A stretch of 64,000 nt of DNA from NCBI GenBank assembly GCA_003030785.1, contig PYVH01000004.1, forward strand, positions 1 through 64,000, read 5' to 3'. Below, piece after piece: positions 8,474 to 17,047 of the stretch. Positions within the stretch are counted from its first letter, which is position 1; every line of letters starts with the position of its first letter. The stretch is from Marinobacter sp. B9-2. Its GTDB lineage: Bacteria; Pseudomonadota; Gammaproteobacteria; Pseudomonadales; Oleiphilaceae. The notes beneath the pieces are model-generated. The model worked only from the letters and a program-made list of their open reading frames with translations, was not told the origin of the DNA and made no database searches. The position numbers and the translations under genes were made by a program.

Positions 8474-10435
8474 CTAGCTGGCAAGCGATTCGCGCATTAC
8501 GTTCAGCAGTCCGCCTTTGAGGATCATCCTGACCTGGCGAGGGCTGAGATTGTGGTCCAGCTTGTATCGCTCACCGGTCCGGCTGTTCCTGGCGGTTATC
8601 TCTTTTCCGGAATCCAGTGCCTCATGCAGTCCTTCCAGGGCCAGTTCGTCCCCCTGTTCGATATCTTCGTAGTCCTTTTTGCCAGTGAAGTTCAGGGGCA
8701 ATATGCCGAAATTACAGAGATTCTCCCAGTGAATGCGGGCATAGCTTTTGGCGAGCACCACCCGCACACCGAGGTAACGGGGTGTCAGGGCCGCATGCTC
8801 GCGGCTCGAACCCTGGCCGTAGTTGTCCCCGCCTACAATCATCGAGCCGCTGTCCTGGTATTTCCTGGCGCGCTCCGGATAGGACGGATCAATCCGGGTG
8901 AAGGTAAACTCACTGATGGCCGGAATGTTGCTGCGATAGGGCAGAACATCGGCCCCGGCGGGCAGGATTTCATCCGTGGACACATCGTCCCCGGTCTTGA
9001 GCAGTACCGGCAGTTCCAGTGAATCCGGAAGCCCCTCAAACTGTGGCAGCGAGCTGATGTTCGGTCCTTTCTCCACCATGGTCAGTTCCGGATGCTTCGC
9101 GGGTGGCCGGATGTTGCGATCGGCCACATAGAACGTGCGGCTGACATCGAAGACCGGGTAATCCATGTCCAGGTCCCGAGGATCGGTAATCACACCGGTC
9201 AGGGCTGAGGCGGTTGCCGTCTCCGGGCTGCAGAGGCACACCTTGTCCTCTGCCGTGCCGGACCGGCCAGGAAAATTCCGTGGCACCGTCCGCAGGCTGA
9301 TCTGGTCCGTTGCCGGCGCCTGGCCCATACCAATGCAACCGTTACAGCCGGTCTGGTGCAGGCGGGCCCCGGCACCCAGCAAATCCCGCAGGTGTCCGAG
9401 CTCGGTGAGGTTTTCCAGAATCTGCCGGGATGTGGGGTTGATATCGAAGGACACCCGGTCGTGCGTCTGGCGCCCTTTGACCATCATTGCCGGCACCGCA
9501 AAATCCCTGAGGCCGGGATTGGCAGAGGAGCCAATGTAGGCCTGATAGATGGACTCACCGGCAACCTCCCGGACCGGCACCACCTTGCCAGGACTACTGG
9601 GCAGCGCGATCAGCGGTTCCAGATTGCCCAGATCGATTTCGTCGTACTCGTCATAGCTGGCGCCACGGTCAGCCTCGAGGGTCTGGAAGTCGTCCCCTCT
9701 CTGTTGCTCTTCCAGAAAGTCCCGCACGGCGTCGTCAGCGGGGAACACCGTAGCAGTGTGACCCATTTCCTGGCCCATGTTGGCGATCACATGGCGATCC
9801 ATGGCGCTCAGCGCCTTCAGCCCCGGACCGTAATACTCGATGATCCGGCCAGAGCCGCCTTTAACGCCGTGGCGCCGCAGCATTTCGAGGATCACGTCTT
9901 TGGCGCTTACCCAGTCCGGCAGCCGGCCGATCAATTTCACCCCCATGATCTTTGGCATCTTGAGGTAGAAAGGTTCACCGGTCATGGCCATGGCAACCGC
10001 CAGACCCCCGGCCCCCATCGCCAGCATCCCCAGGGAGCCGGCCGCGCATGTGTGGCTGTCGGAGCCGATTATGGTCTTGCCGGGTTTACCGAAACGTTCC
10101 ATATGAACCGGGTGACTGACACCCGAGCCTGGCGGGCTGAACCACACGCCGAACTTCTCGCAGGCACTGCGCAGGAACAGGTGATCATCCGGGTTGCGGT
10201 TGTCTGTCTGTAGCAGGTTGTGGTCAACGTACTGGGCGGAAAGTTCGGTCTTGACCTGGTCCAGCCCCATGGCTTCCAGTTCCAGCATGACCAGGGTGCC
10301 GGTAGCATCCTGGGTCAGGGTCTGATCAATCTTCAGACCAATCTCGTCGCCTTCGACCATCTTTCCGGACAGGAGGTGGGATTCAATCAGCTTCTGTGCC
10401 ACGTTGCGTGGTTGATTACTGCTCTTTTTCGCCAT
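8474..10435 (-). CDS. Aconitate hydratase, Aquifex type
   Basis: A 653-residue aconitase-family enzyme, shorter than AcnA or AcnB (about 890 and 860 residues), matching the length of the Aquifex-type putative aconitases. Visible landmarks are the SDSHTCAAGSLG motif near 122, GCNGCIGMGQAP near 363 and CLCSPETATA near 398, which supply cluster and substrate ligands, and the swivel domain motif QGSSREHAA with its catalytic Arg/Ser in the C-terminal third. It should interconvert citrate and isocitrate, or a homologous substrate, with a [4Fe-4S] cluster. An AGAGGAGACC site precedes the ATG. Pairing with a YdiJ-like dehydrogenase downstream suggests a role near 2-hydroxyglutarate/TCA metabolism; this is inferred. 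Confidence 0.88.
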   Translation of the reverse strand: MAKKSSNQPRNVAQKLIESHLLSGKMVEGDEIGLKIDQTLTQDATGTLVMLELEAMGLDQVKTELSAQYVDHNLLQTDNRNPDDHLFLRSACEKFGVWFSPPGSGVSHPVHMERFGKPGKTIIGSDSHTCAAGSLGMLAMGAGGLAVAMAMTGEPFYLKMPKIMGVKLIGRLPDWVSAKDVILEMLRRHGVKGGSGRIIEYYGPGLKALSAMDRHVIANMGQEMGHTATVFPADDAVRDFLEEQQRGDDFQTLEADRGASYDEYDEIDLGNLEPLIALPSSPGKVVPVREVAGESIYQAYIGSSANPGLRDFAVPAMMVKGRQTHDRVSFDINPTSRQILENLTELGHLRDLLGAGARLHQTGCNGCIGMGQAPATDQISLRTVPRNFPGRSGTAEDKVCLCSPETATASALTGVITDPRDLDMDYPVFDVSRTFYVADRNIRPPAKHPELTMVEKGPNISSLPQFEGLPDSLELPVLLKTGDDVSTDEILPAGADVLPYRSNIPAISEFTFTRIDPSYPERARKYQDSGSMIVGGDNYGQGSSREHAALTPRYLGVRVVLAKSYARIHWENLCNFGILPLNFTGKKDYEDIEQGDELALEGLHEALDSGKEITARNSRTGERYKLDHNLSPRQVRMILKGGLLNVMRESLAS

Positions 10436-10569
10436 GAGATGGTCTCCTCTGCAAGCCAGAAATCGTCTGCTTTGGTAAAACCTAGCGATCGAGGCAGTTG
10501 CCTTCCAACATGTCCCCTCTCAGGATTATAGAAGCTCTTCGCCGGGTGTGCCTGTGCCTCACTCCCTGT

Positions 10570-11247
10570 CTAGCCGACCCAGAGCCGAACCCGGAACCGG
10601 TTCTTGCGCCAGAGAAAAGCCAGCCACAGGGCGTGGGCGTTGATCAGAAAGGCAAGAATCCATTCAAAGGCATCGTCCTTGCGGCTATAGAACTCCGGCG
10701 CCACGCCATTCAGGATCACTGAAAGAATCCCCACAGCCAGGATCAGCTGGCAAAGATTCAGCAATCGCATACCCGTGTGCTTCCATAATGGATGGCTCCG
10801 CAAGCCGGCACTCACCAGCAGTTCACAGATAAAGGTGAGCGAAAAATACAGAACCACGCCAATACGGCGGATCAGATTGAACCCATCGCCGGCATGGCCC
10901 AGCGCCAGGGTATAGGCTCCGAGGGAGACACTGGCCACCAGGCCCAGCCATGGGATCCAGGCGACCCCCGACGAGTGGACGCCCAGTTGGCGCAGCCACC
11001 GGCCGTTTAGCCACCAGAACAGAATCCCCAGCAGGGCCGCGGGCAGCATGGTGCCCTTGAAGATGAAATACGAAGTGCCGTGGCGACCGGTACGGCTGAT
11101 GCTGGTGCAGCTGTCCCAGTAGGGCATGCAGAGCTCAACATGGCCCTCCAGCACCGAAACCGTGTATGTCAGGTGAATCGTTATCAATGGCACCAGGGCA
11201 GCAACAAGTGCCAGCCACCAGAGGTGAAAAAAGCGATGGTCAGCCAT
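10570..11247 (-). CDS. Six-helix integral membrane protein, function unknown
   Basis: A 225-residue protein with six clear hydrophobic helices (first at about 5-30, last at about 190-212) and a soluble loop after helix 1 containing the motif MPYWDSCTSISRTGRHGT. Size, topology and this loop recall Frag1/DRAM/Sfk1-like membrane proteins, but I do not recognise it with certainty. Start chosen at ATG 11247, with an AGAGGT site 8 bases upstream, rather than an earlier in-frame codon at 11307. Divergent from the HD-GYP gene, the two starts 160 bp apart, so they may share a control region. Confidence 0.6.
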   Translation of the reverse strand: MADHRFFHLWWLALVAALVPLITIHLTYTVSVLEGHVELCMPYWDSCTSISRTGRHGTSYFIFKGTMLPAALLGILFWWLNGRWLRQLGVHSSGVAWIPWLGLVASVSLGAYTLALGHAGDGFNLIRRIGVVLYFSLTFICELLVSAGLRSHPLWKHTGMRLLNLCQLILAVGILSVILNGVAPEFYSRKDDAFEWILAFLINAHALWLAFLWRKNRFRVRLWVG

Positions 11248-11407
11248 GGAAAATACCTCTGAGCTACTCTCAGCCCGGAAACGGAAAACCGTAAAAAACG
11301 TCGCCAACGTCTTGAATGAACATTATTTGACCAGATTTTGCAATCCGGTCCATCCTGTCAGAGACTTTTTGCCTCAAAATAGTGCTCCAGGGAGTCAGGA
11401 TCAGTGT

Positions 11408-12745
11408 ATGAGTGCACCGCATCAGGAAATTATTGAAAGCCAGGTCGACGTTTCACAACTTGCCATCGGCATGCACGTCATCCGCCTGGACCGCCCCTGG
11501 GAAGATACGGACTTCCTGATTCAGGGGTTTGTTATTCGTGATCAGTCGGAAATTGATTCGCTGCGGGCCCAGTGCGAGTTCGTTTTTATTGAAGGGCGTA
11601 TCGATGGGGCACCGTTACCGCAGCACGGAAACGGCAACGGCCGGAAGTCCTCTGGCCTGATGGGTTTTTTCCGCAAAAAAAGAGCCTCCGAACCTGTCCA
11701 GAATACCCACAGACCTGTACCGCCCCGAAAGCACGTCCGCTACATCAACAAGATCGACGCCGGCCGGGAAATGGAAACCGCGGTCATACGCTTCGAGGAG
11801 GCCCAGAAGACCGCCAAGTCGATCATGTCTGGCCTGAGAGTGGGCCGCACGCTGGACTTGAACAATGCCCGCACAGTGGTCAACCACTGTGTCGAGAGCG
11901 TACTTCGCAATGAAAACGCGCTGTTGCTGCTCACCAAGATCAAACATCAGGATGAGTACACCGCCGAGCACTGTATCAACGTGTCGATTCTGGCCGCCGC
12001 CTTTGGCAAGCACCTGGGTTTGCTTGAGGGAGAGATCCGAAATCTGGCCCTGTGTGGCCTGCTCCACGATGTCGGCAAGACCCGGATTCCCGACGAGATC
12101 CTCAACAAGCCGGGGGCGCTGACACCAAAAGAATTCGACCTCATGCGCCACCACACGACCCACGGGCGCACCATTCTGATGGGGACCAGTAACTCCCTGA
12201 ACACCGCCGTGGATGTGGCGTTCAGCCATCACGAGCGGATGGATGGCTCAGGCTATCCCCGGGGCCTGCACGCCCAGCAGATCCCCTACTTTGCCAAGAT
12301 CATCGGCCTGGTGGATACCTACGATGCCATTACCAGTAACCGTGTCTACGACAAGGGCCGGGCCTCGATGCAGGCCCTGGAGATCATCCACAAGCACCGC
12401 GGTACCCAGTTCGATGAGGAGCTGGCGGATGCCTTCATTCAGATGATTGGGGTATACCCGCCGGGATCGATTGTCGAGATGGTCAATGGCGAGGTCGGTA
12501 TCGTTGTGGAGAGCCGGCCAGAACATAAACTGAAGCCCGCCGTTCTGCTGGTCAGGGAGTCCGATAAAAGTCTGATGTCACCCTATCGGACGGTCGACCT
12601 GAAAGTCAGCCCTGAAGATGCTGCGGGTGAAACCTATCGCATCGCCCGGGAGGTCCCTGACGGAACCTACGACATCGTGCTTCAGGAATTCGTGGATCAG
12701 GGGCTGATCGTGACCAGACCAGGAACGTCCGAGGAACAGCCCTGA
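11408..12745 (+). CDS. Cyclic di-GMP phosphodiesterase, DUF3391 plus HD-GYP
   Basis: A 445-residue protein. The amino-terminal 1-110 region (VDVSQLAIGMHVIRLDRPW...) is the DUF3391 domain commonly found before HD-GYP domains. From about residue 170 the HD-GYP domain carries all signature motifs: HCINVSILAA, the HD pair in LLHDVGKTRIPDE (about 217-229), and HHERMDGSGYPRG (about 274) with the GYP triad. It should hydrolyse c-di-GMP to pGpG/GMP in the cytoplasm and so promote motility over biofilm. ATG 11408 is preceded by AGGA; the frame stays open for 54 codons upstream, but that part has no family resemblance. Confidence 0.9.
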   Translation: MSAPHQEIIESQVDVSQLAIGMHVIRLDRPWEDTDFLIQGFVIRDQSEIDSLRAQCEFVFIEGRIDGAPLPQHGNGNGRKSSGLMGFFRKKRASEPVQNTHRPVPPRKHVRYINKIDAGREMETAVIRFEEAQKTAKSIMSGLRVGRTLDLNNARTVVNHCVESVLRNENALLLLTKIKHQDEYTAEHCINVSILAAAFGKHLGLLEGEIRNLALCGLLHDVGKTRIPDEILNKPGALTPKEFDLMRHHTTHGRTILMGTSNSLNTAVDVAFSHHERMDGSGYPRGLHAQQIPYFAKIIGLVDTYDAITSNRVYDKGRASMQALEIIHKHRGTQFDEELADAFIQMIGVYPPGSIVEMVNGEVGIVVESRPEHKLKPAVLLVRESDKSLMSPYRTVDLKVSPEDAAGETYRIAREVPDGTYDIVLQEFVDQGLIVTRPGTSEEQP

Positions 12746-12762
12746 AACAAGATCGGCCTCGC

Positions 12763-13191
12763 TCAGCCCGGACGTTTAGTCACCGCCATGGTCAACCGGG
12801 AAATACAGGTGGTCTTCCCTTCTTCGTTTTCCAACAGAATTTCCCAAACCTGTGTCGCACTGCCGATGTGAATCGGCCTGGCCGTTCCATAGACCCAACC
12901 TTTGGTGACCGGACGGATGTGGTTGGCGTTGATATCCAGCCCAACCGCTACGGTTTCCGGATCTTTCAGACAGCAATTGGCCGCCATACTGCCCAGAGTT
13001 TCCGCCAGCAGGACGGATGAGCCCCCGTGGAGAATGCCGAACGGTTGAACGGTGCGTTCGTCAACGGGCATGCGTCCCTTCACATAGTCGTCGCCAATCT
13101 CAAGGTACTCAATGCCCATGTAGCTGACCGCAGTTTTTTCACTGGCTTTGGCGAGATGTTCAAGGTCGGGGGTGCGGGTCCAGATTGCCAT
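12763..13191 (-). CDS. Hotdog-fold acyl-CoA thioesterase (PaaI/YdiI type)
   Basis: A 142-residue hotdog thioesterase. QPFGILHGGSSVLLAETLGS (50-69) carries H55 and the catalytic E64 in the arrangement of the YdiI/EntH/MenI subgroup (HGG...LAE), which hydrolyse 1,4-dihydroxy-2-naphthoyl-CoA, aryl-carrier thioesters and phenylacetyl-type CoA esters. The GLDINANHIRPV segment is the second conserved block. There are no menaquinone or phenylacetate genes nearby, so the physiological substrate is open. Convergent with the HD-GYP gene. Confidence 0.85.
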   Translation of the reverse strand: MAIWTRTPDLEHLAKASEKTAVSYMGIEYLEIGDDYVKGRMPVDERTVQPFGILHGGSSVLLAETLGSMAANCCLKDPETVAVGLDINANHIRPVTKGWVYGTARPIHIGSATQVWEILLENEEGKTTCISRLTMAVTKRPG

Positions 13192-13262
13192 AGCGGAACT
13201 GCTCTCTATGTTGTTTGAAATGGGAAAAGCAAGACGTCCAGTTTATACAGATAGGATGCGAA

Positions 13263-14075
13263 CTACCAAGCCCTTCTTTGCTGCCCCATCCTGGACTTTT
13301 CAATCAACCCCTCAAACTCCAGAGCAGGCAGTGGCCTGCTGAAATAGTAGCCCTGAAAGCGGGTGCACCCCATGCGAACGAGGCGCTCCAACTGCCCTTT
13401 GGTTTCCACGCCTTCCGCCACTGCTGACAGTTTCAGCGCAGAGGCCAGCGCCAGGATGGTCTCGGCAATGGCGGCGTCGTTCGGATCATCAAGAATGTCC
13501 CGCACAAAGCCCTGGTCGATCTTGAGCTCATCCAGAGAGAGGCGTTTGAGGTAACCGAGGGAGGAATAGCCCGTGCCAAAATCGTCCAGGGAAATCCGTA
13601 TGCCCATGCTTCTCAGGGTCCGCAGCGTCTCCTCCACCAACTCAAGATCGTAGGCCAGCGCGCTTTCGGTGATTTCCACCTTCAGGTTTCTCGGCGACGC
13701 TCCGGTTTTTCTCAGCAATGCCATCACGGTCGAACAGAAAGAGGGCAGGTGGAACTGTCTTGCGCTCACGTTCACCGAGACCTGCAGCTTCGCCAATGCA
13801 TCACCTCGCTTTTTCCAGCCGGCAATCCGGGAGAGGACTTCCTCCAGCACCCAGTAGCCAATGGACTCAATGAGTCCTGTCTCCTCCGCCAGCGGAATGA
13901 ATTCGGCTGGAGACACCATGCCACGGCCCGGGCAATGCCACCGAAGCAATGCCTCGGCGCCCACGGGGCTGCCTTTCTCGTCAACCAGAACCTGATAATG
14001 CACCGCCAACTGATTCTTCCGCACCGCCAGCCGAAGGTCTGGCGTCTGGCCTGAGCAGGTCCACCGCCAAGCCAA
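13263..14075 (-). CDS. EAL-domain phosphodiesterase fragment, out of frame with the upstream GAF/PAS part
   Basis: This frame encodes a full EAL domain: EALLRW, NVSARQFHLP, KVEITESAL, the DDFGTGYSSLGYLKRL block, ELKIDQGF, AVAEGVE and QGYYFSRPL, so every metal and substrate residue expected of an active c-di-GMP phosphodiesterase is present. It lacks its own plausible ribosome site; the first in-frame start is a TTG at 14075 inside the upstream frame. EAL proteins normally begin this domain in the middle of a longer chain, as here at LRLAVRKNQLAVHYQ. Deleting one copy of the 7-bp tandem repeat at 14037-14050 fuses this frame to the GAF/PAS frame. It is therefore best read as the 3' half of one interrupted gene. 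Confidence 0.7.
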   Translation of the reverse strand: MAWRWTCSGQTPDLRLAVRKNQLAVHYQVLVDEKGSPVGAEALLRWHCPGRGMVSPAEFIPLAEETGLIESIGYWVLEEVLSRIAGWKKRGDALAKLQVSVNVSARQFHLPSFCSTVMALLRKTGASPRNLKVEITESALAYDLELVEETLRTLRSMGIRISLDDFGTGYSSLGYLKRLSLDELKIDQGFVRDILDDPNDAAIAETILALASALKLSAVAEGVETKGQLERLVRMGCTRFQGYYFSRPLPALEFEGLIEKSRMGQQRRAW

Positions 14076-14739
14076 ACATGGTCTCTACTTTCGTGCTGAT
14101 GAAAGGAAAGCTTACCCGACCGTCCGGATACATCCTGAACTGGAAAACGACACCCGGGAACTGATCGGAATAGCGGTAGAGGCTGTTCTCATACCGCGCA
14201 TTGCGGCCCGTCAGTATCTGGCGATGCAACGAGGAACCCAGCACCTCTCCGAGCTGGATCAGGAATTCCGTCATTGCTGAATCCGGAGCTTCGGAGCGAC
14301 CAAGAAAATCGAAACCGAGTATGCCGGCAACCCGACCCTCAAGCTTCATCCCGACCATGACCAGGCTTCGGATACCCTGGCGCCGAAACTCGAGCTTCTC
14401 TTCTTTCGCCACATCGGGGAGGTGATCAACGTCGGGAATGCTGACAACGGGCATGTCATCGAGCTGCCCCGTCAGCCAGGGGAACCGCTCCATTGGCTCA
14501 TTCTGGATTGCTTTTATCTGGGGTAAAATTCCTGGTCTGCAAATTTCATGGGTCATCGAGGCAGTCTGGGTGGCTTCTTCAAGCATCACCAGGTAGCTGC
14601 GATCCGCCTCAAGGTGGCCACCCAGTTCGGCAATAAACTTGCGAATGCTCCCATCCAGTTCATTGATCGTCGACCGGGACAGGCTGAGAGACAACCTGTA
14701 CACAAACTCTCGTTGATCTTGGGTAACTGGTTCCACCAT
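13981..14739 (-). CDS. GAF plus truncated PAS sensor fragment, 5' half of an interrupted GAF-PAS-EAL gene
   Basis: The 252-residue frame starts with a GAF domain (about 20-180: LGGHLEADRSYLVMLEE, SLVMVGMKLEGRVAGILGFDFLGRSE) and continues into the first half of a PAS domain (YRYSDQFPGVVFQFRMYPDG, then VETMFGLAVDLLRPD). After that the sequence turns into the unrelated tail ARPSAGGAEESVGG and stops. The tail is the EAL coding region read in the wrong frame. Removing 7 bases at the tandem repeat would give one protein of about 489 residues. Even then the PAS domain lacks its second half, so an older internal deletion between PAS and EAL is likely as well. Confidence 0.7.
   Translation of the reverse strand: MVEPVTQDQREFVYRLSLSLSRSTINELDGSIRKFIAELGGHLEADRSYLVMLEEATQTASMTHEICRPGILPQIKAIQNEPMERFPWLTGQLDDMPVVSIPDVDHLPDVAKEEKLEFRRQGIRSLVMVGMKLEGRVAGILGFDFLGRSEAPDSAMTEFLIQLGEVLGSSLHRQILTGRNARYENSLYRYSDQFPGVVFQFRMYPDGRVSFPFISTKVETMFGLAVDLLRPDARPSAGGAEESVGGALSGSG
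14037..14050. repeat. 7-bp perfect tandem duplication causing a frameshift
   Basis: The plus strand reads GTCTGGCGTCTGGC, two abutting copies of GTCTGGC (GCCAGAC on the coding strand). They lie exactly where the GAF/PAS frame and the EAL frame meet. Loss of one copy makes the two frames continuous (DLLRPD followed by LRLAVRKNQ), so the repeat is the direct cause of the break. Confidence 0.85.
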
Positions 14740-14859
14740 TGCTACGGACTCCTTCCCAGCAATACTTCCTGTTTATCGATTACACTTGCTAGAAGCGCCT
14801 CTTCTAACCTACGACACGTGTAGTCCTAAAGTTCACGTGCATGCGACAAAGGCGCTCTC

Positions 14860-15672
14860 TCAACTCGCTCCCGTATAGATCGCTTTATACTGTCTGATCA
14901 GCTCATTGACCCGGCCGGAATTCACCAGCTCGTACAGGGCCTCGGCAATAAGCTCGCGCAGCTCAAAGGAGTTGCAGGGTGAGGCCTTGGAGAAGGTAAA
15001 AAACAGTCCCTCACGGCTGACCGGAGGCTGTAGGGGCACAAATTCACCGGCGATGCCCATGTATTCCAGTTTCACGTCTCCCTGCAAGACTTCGTAAAGC
15101 ACATAATCAACCCGGTCGGCTAGCGCCATCTGGAAGGATTGCTCAATGGACCTGACACCCTCAATGCGGAGGTTCTGCTGCGCATACCGGTCGAAGTTCT
15201 GGCCAAAACTGTTGTTAATCAGGGTGCTGCCGCGCTTGCCCGCCAGGTCCGGCCAGTGGCGATAGACAAATTCCCGGCCTTTGGGGACCCAGACAGCGGT
15301 CGGCAGGTGTGTTATCGGAGGCAGCAGATAATCCATGTAGCCGATGCGTTCCGACGTAATGAACGCCCCCGCCACCATATCAATCTCCCCCTGGCGCGCC
15401 ATGCGCTGGACACGGGCCCAGGAACCGATATCTTTCACCACGACGTTTACGCCCAGGGGCTCGGTGATTTCCTTGAGCAAAGCTGGCACTGCGCCAATCA
15501 GAAAACCCGGGTGCTGCTCATCCCTCCAGAGCAGCGGCGGGTATTCCGGATTACCGCTCACAATGAGCGTATTACAAGGAGGAGCCGGCAAGGCGTGGAC
15601 TGGCGCCAGAAACAAGGCGGCAGCTGCGAATAAAAGTGACTTACCGAAAACAGAAAAAAATAGCTTATTCAA
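14860..15672 (-). CDS. Periplasmic solute-binding protein, amino-acid type family 3
   Basis: About 270 residues from a TTG start at 15672. Residues 1-27 are a signal peptide with a hydrophobic core and cleavage after APVHA. The remainder has the SBP_bac_3 pattern (ILV.GNPEYPPLLW, PALLKEITEPLGVNVVVKDI, GEIDMVAGAFITSERIGYMDYLLPP). The start overlaps the end of the RNase J-like gene by 8 bases, so the pair is translationally coupled. No permease or ATPase of an ABC importer lies nearby, so this is an orphan binding protein, perhaps a sensor partner rather than a transporter part. A shared role with the similar protein at 17044-17847 is possible. Confidence 0.8.
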   Translation of the reverse strand: MNKLFFSVFGKSLLFAAAALFLAPVHALPAPPCNTLIVSGNPEYPPLLWRDEQHPGFLIGAVPALLKEITEPLGVNVVVKDIGSWARVQRMARQGEIDMVAGAFITSERIGYMDYLLPPITHLPTAVWVPKGREFVYRHWPDLAGKRGSTLINNSFGQNFDRYAQQNLRIEGVRSIEQSFQMALADRVDYVLYEVLQGDVKLEYMGIAGEFVPLQPPVSREGLFFTFSKASPCNSFELRELIAEALYELVNSGRVNELIRQYKAIYTGAS

Positions 15673-17047
15673 CTCTGACGAGACCTTCTTTTTGCCAGCC
15701 CAGACGGCCGGTCTCCGCAATCTGGCGACGTATGCCCGGCACCGGCCGGATCATGAAAAGATCGCCGTTTCGGCCCACCATGGCTCGGGGTACACCACTT
15801 GCTTTGGCTATGTCAGCGTGCGTTTCCATGTGTTCAGCCTCACCATGAACCGGAATGGCGATGGCGGGCCTGACCCATTTGTACATTAACTCCAATTCTT
15901 CCTGCGCGGGATGACCTGAAGCATGAATCGGCAAATCAGCGTCCTCGGCGGTGATGACCCGGACCCCCAGCTCTTTCAGCCTGGTGACCAGAGCCTCGAT
16001 GGCTTCCTCATTGCTGGGGATGGCACGGGCGCTGAAGATCACGGTATCCCCCGCTTCGAGCTCGAAATCCGGATGCGTGCCAGCCGCCAGCCTGCGCAAG
16101 GCGGTTCGGGGCTCGCCCTGACTGCCGGTTGCCACCGCCAGAACCTCATCCCGTGGCAGGTAGCCAAGGTGAGCGGGAGTGATCAACTGGTCTGCCGAGT
16201 CCCATAACCCGGCGGCCCTGGCGGCGCCACTCATATTGATCAGGGAGCGGCCCAGAAGCCCCATGTAACGCCCGGTTTCCCGGGCAATCGAGGCGAGCGT
16301 GTGCAGGCGGGCAATGTTACTGCCGAAGCAGGTGACTACCACGCGTCCCTCGGCGGAACGGATGGCTTGCAGCAAACCGGCATGCAAGGCCGCCTCGGAC
16401 ACCGAGTGACCTGAGACCGTGGCATTGGTGGAATCGCACACCATGGCGTTCACACCCTCTTCCGCCAGGTCGGTAAAGTTTTTTGGCGAATAGCCATGGC
16501 CCACCAGCGGCTGCTCATCGAGCTTCCAGTCGCCACTGTGGAAGATGTTACCGGCGGCCGTGCGAATCATCAGGGCATTGGGATCCGGAATGGAATGGGT
16601 CAGGGCCAGCCATTGCACACTGAACGGCCCGATCTGTTTGCTCTGGCCGGTCTCCACCTCGATGATCGGAACGCGGTGTAGCAGATCGAACTCCGCCAGC
16701 TTTCGACGCAGAATTTCGGCAGTGAACCGACTGGTGTATATCGGGCACTGCAGCAGCGGCCAGAGATAGGGCACAGCTCCGACGTGATCCTCATGGGCAT
16801 GGGTAATAACCAGGCCCGCCAGGCGATCACGGCGGTCGACAATAAAGGCCGGGTCTGCCATCTGTACCGGCGGCTCGCCCCGGTGGTGCACGGTGCCATC
16901 GGCGGCAATGCGGCCAGGCTTCGGAAAGGTAACGCCGCAATCCACCATCAACCAGGCACCATCGTGGCCATACAGGTTGAGGTTCATACCAATTTCGCCG
17001 GTGCCACCCAGCGGTAAAAACCAGAGATCCGACTGCTCGGGAATCAT
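15665..17047 (-). CDS. Ribonuclease J-like beta-CASP metallo-hydrolase
   Basis: A 460-residue MBL-fold/beta-CASP protein. FLPLGGTGEIGMNLNLYG opens the chain as in RNase J; ITHAHEDHVGAVPYL (about 80-94) is the HxHxDH zinc motif; SGDWKLDE and the later HASGHPAQEEL and PVHGEAEHM carry the remaining metal and phosphate residues. RNase J proteins of Firmicutes and alphaproteobacteria are about 550 residues; the short form here lacks the C-terminal extension, as is common in gammaproteobacterial homologues. It should process RNA in the cytoplasm. Its start overlaps the stop of the upstream solute-binding protein gene (ATGA), and its stop overlaps the start of the next one. Confidence 0.85.
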   Translation of the reverse strand: MIPEQSDLWFLPLGGTGEIGMNLNLYGHDGAWLMVDCGVTFPKPGRIAADGTVHHRGEPPVQMADPAFIVDRRDRLAGLVITHAHEDHVGAVPYLWPLLQCPIYTSRFTAEILRRKLAEFDLLHRVPIIEVETGQSKQIGPFSVQWLALTHSIPDPNALMIRTAAGNIFHSGDWKLDEQPLVGHGYSPKNFTDLAEEGVNAMVCDSTNATVSGHSVSEAALHAGLLQAIRSAEGRVVVTCFGSNIARLHTLASIARETGRYMGLLGRSLINMSGAARAAGLWDSADQLITPAHLGYLPRDEVLAVATGSQGEPRTALRRLAAGTHPDFELEAGDTVIFSARAIPSNEEAIEALVTRLKELGVRVITAEDADLPIHASGHPAQEELELMYKWVRPAIAIPVHGEAEHMETHADIAKASGVPRAMVGRNGDLFMIRPVPGIRRQIAETGRLGWQKEGLVRVE

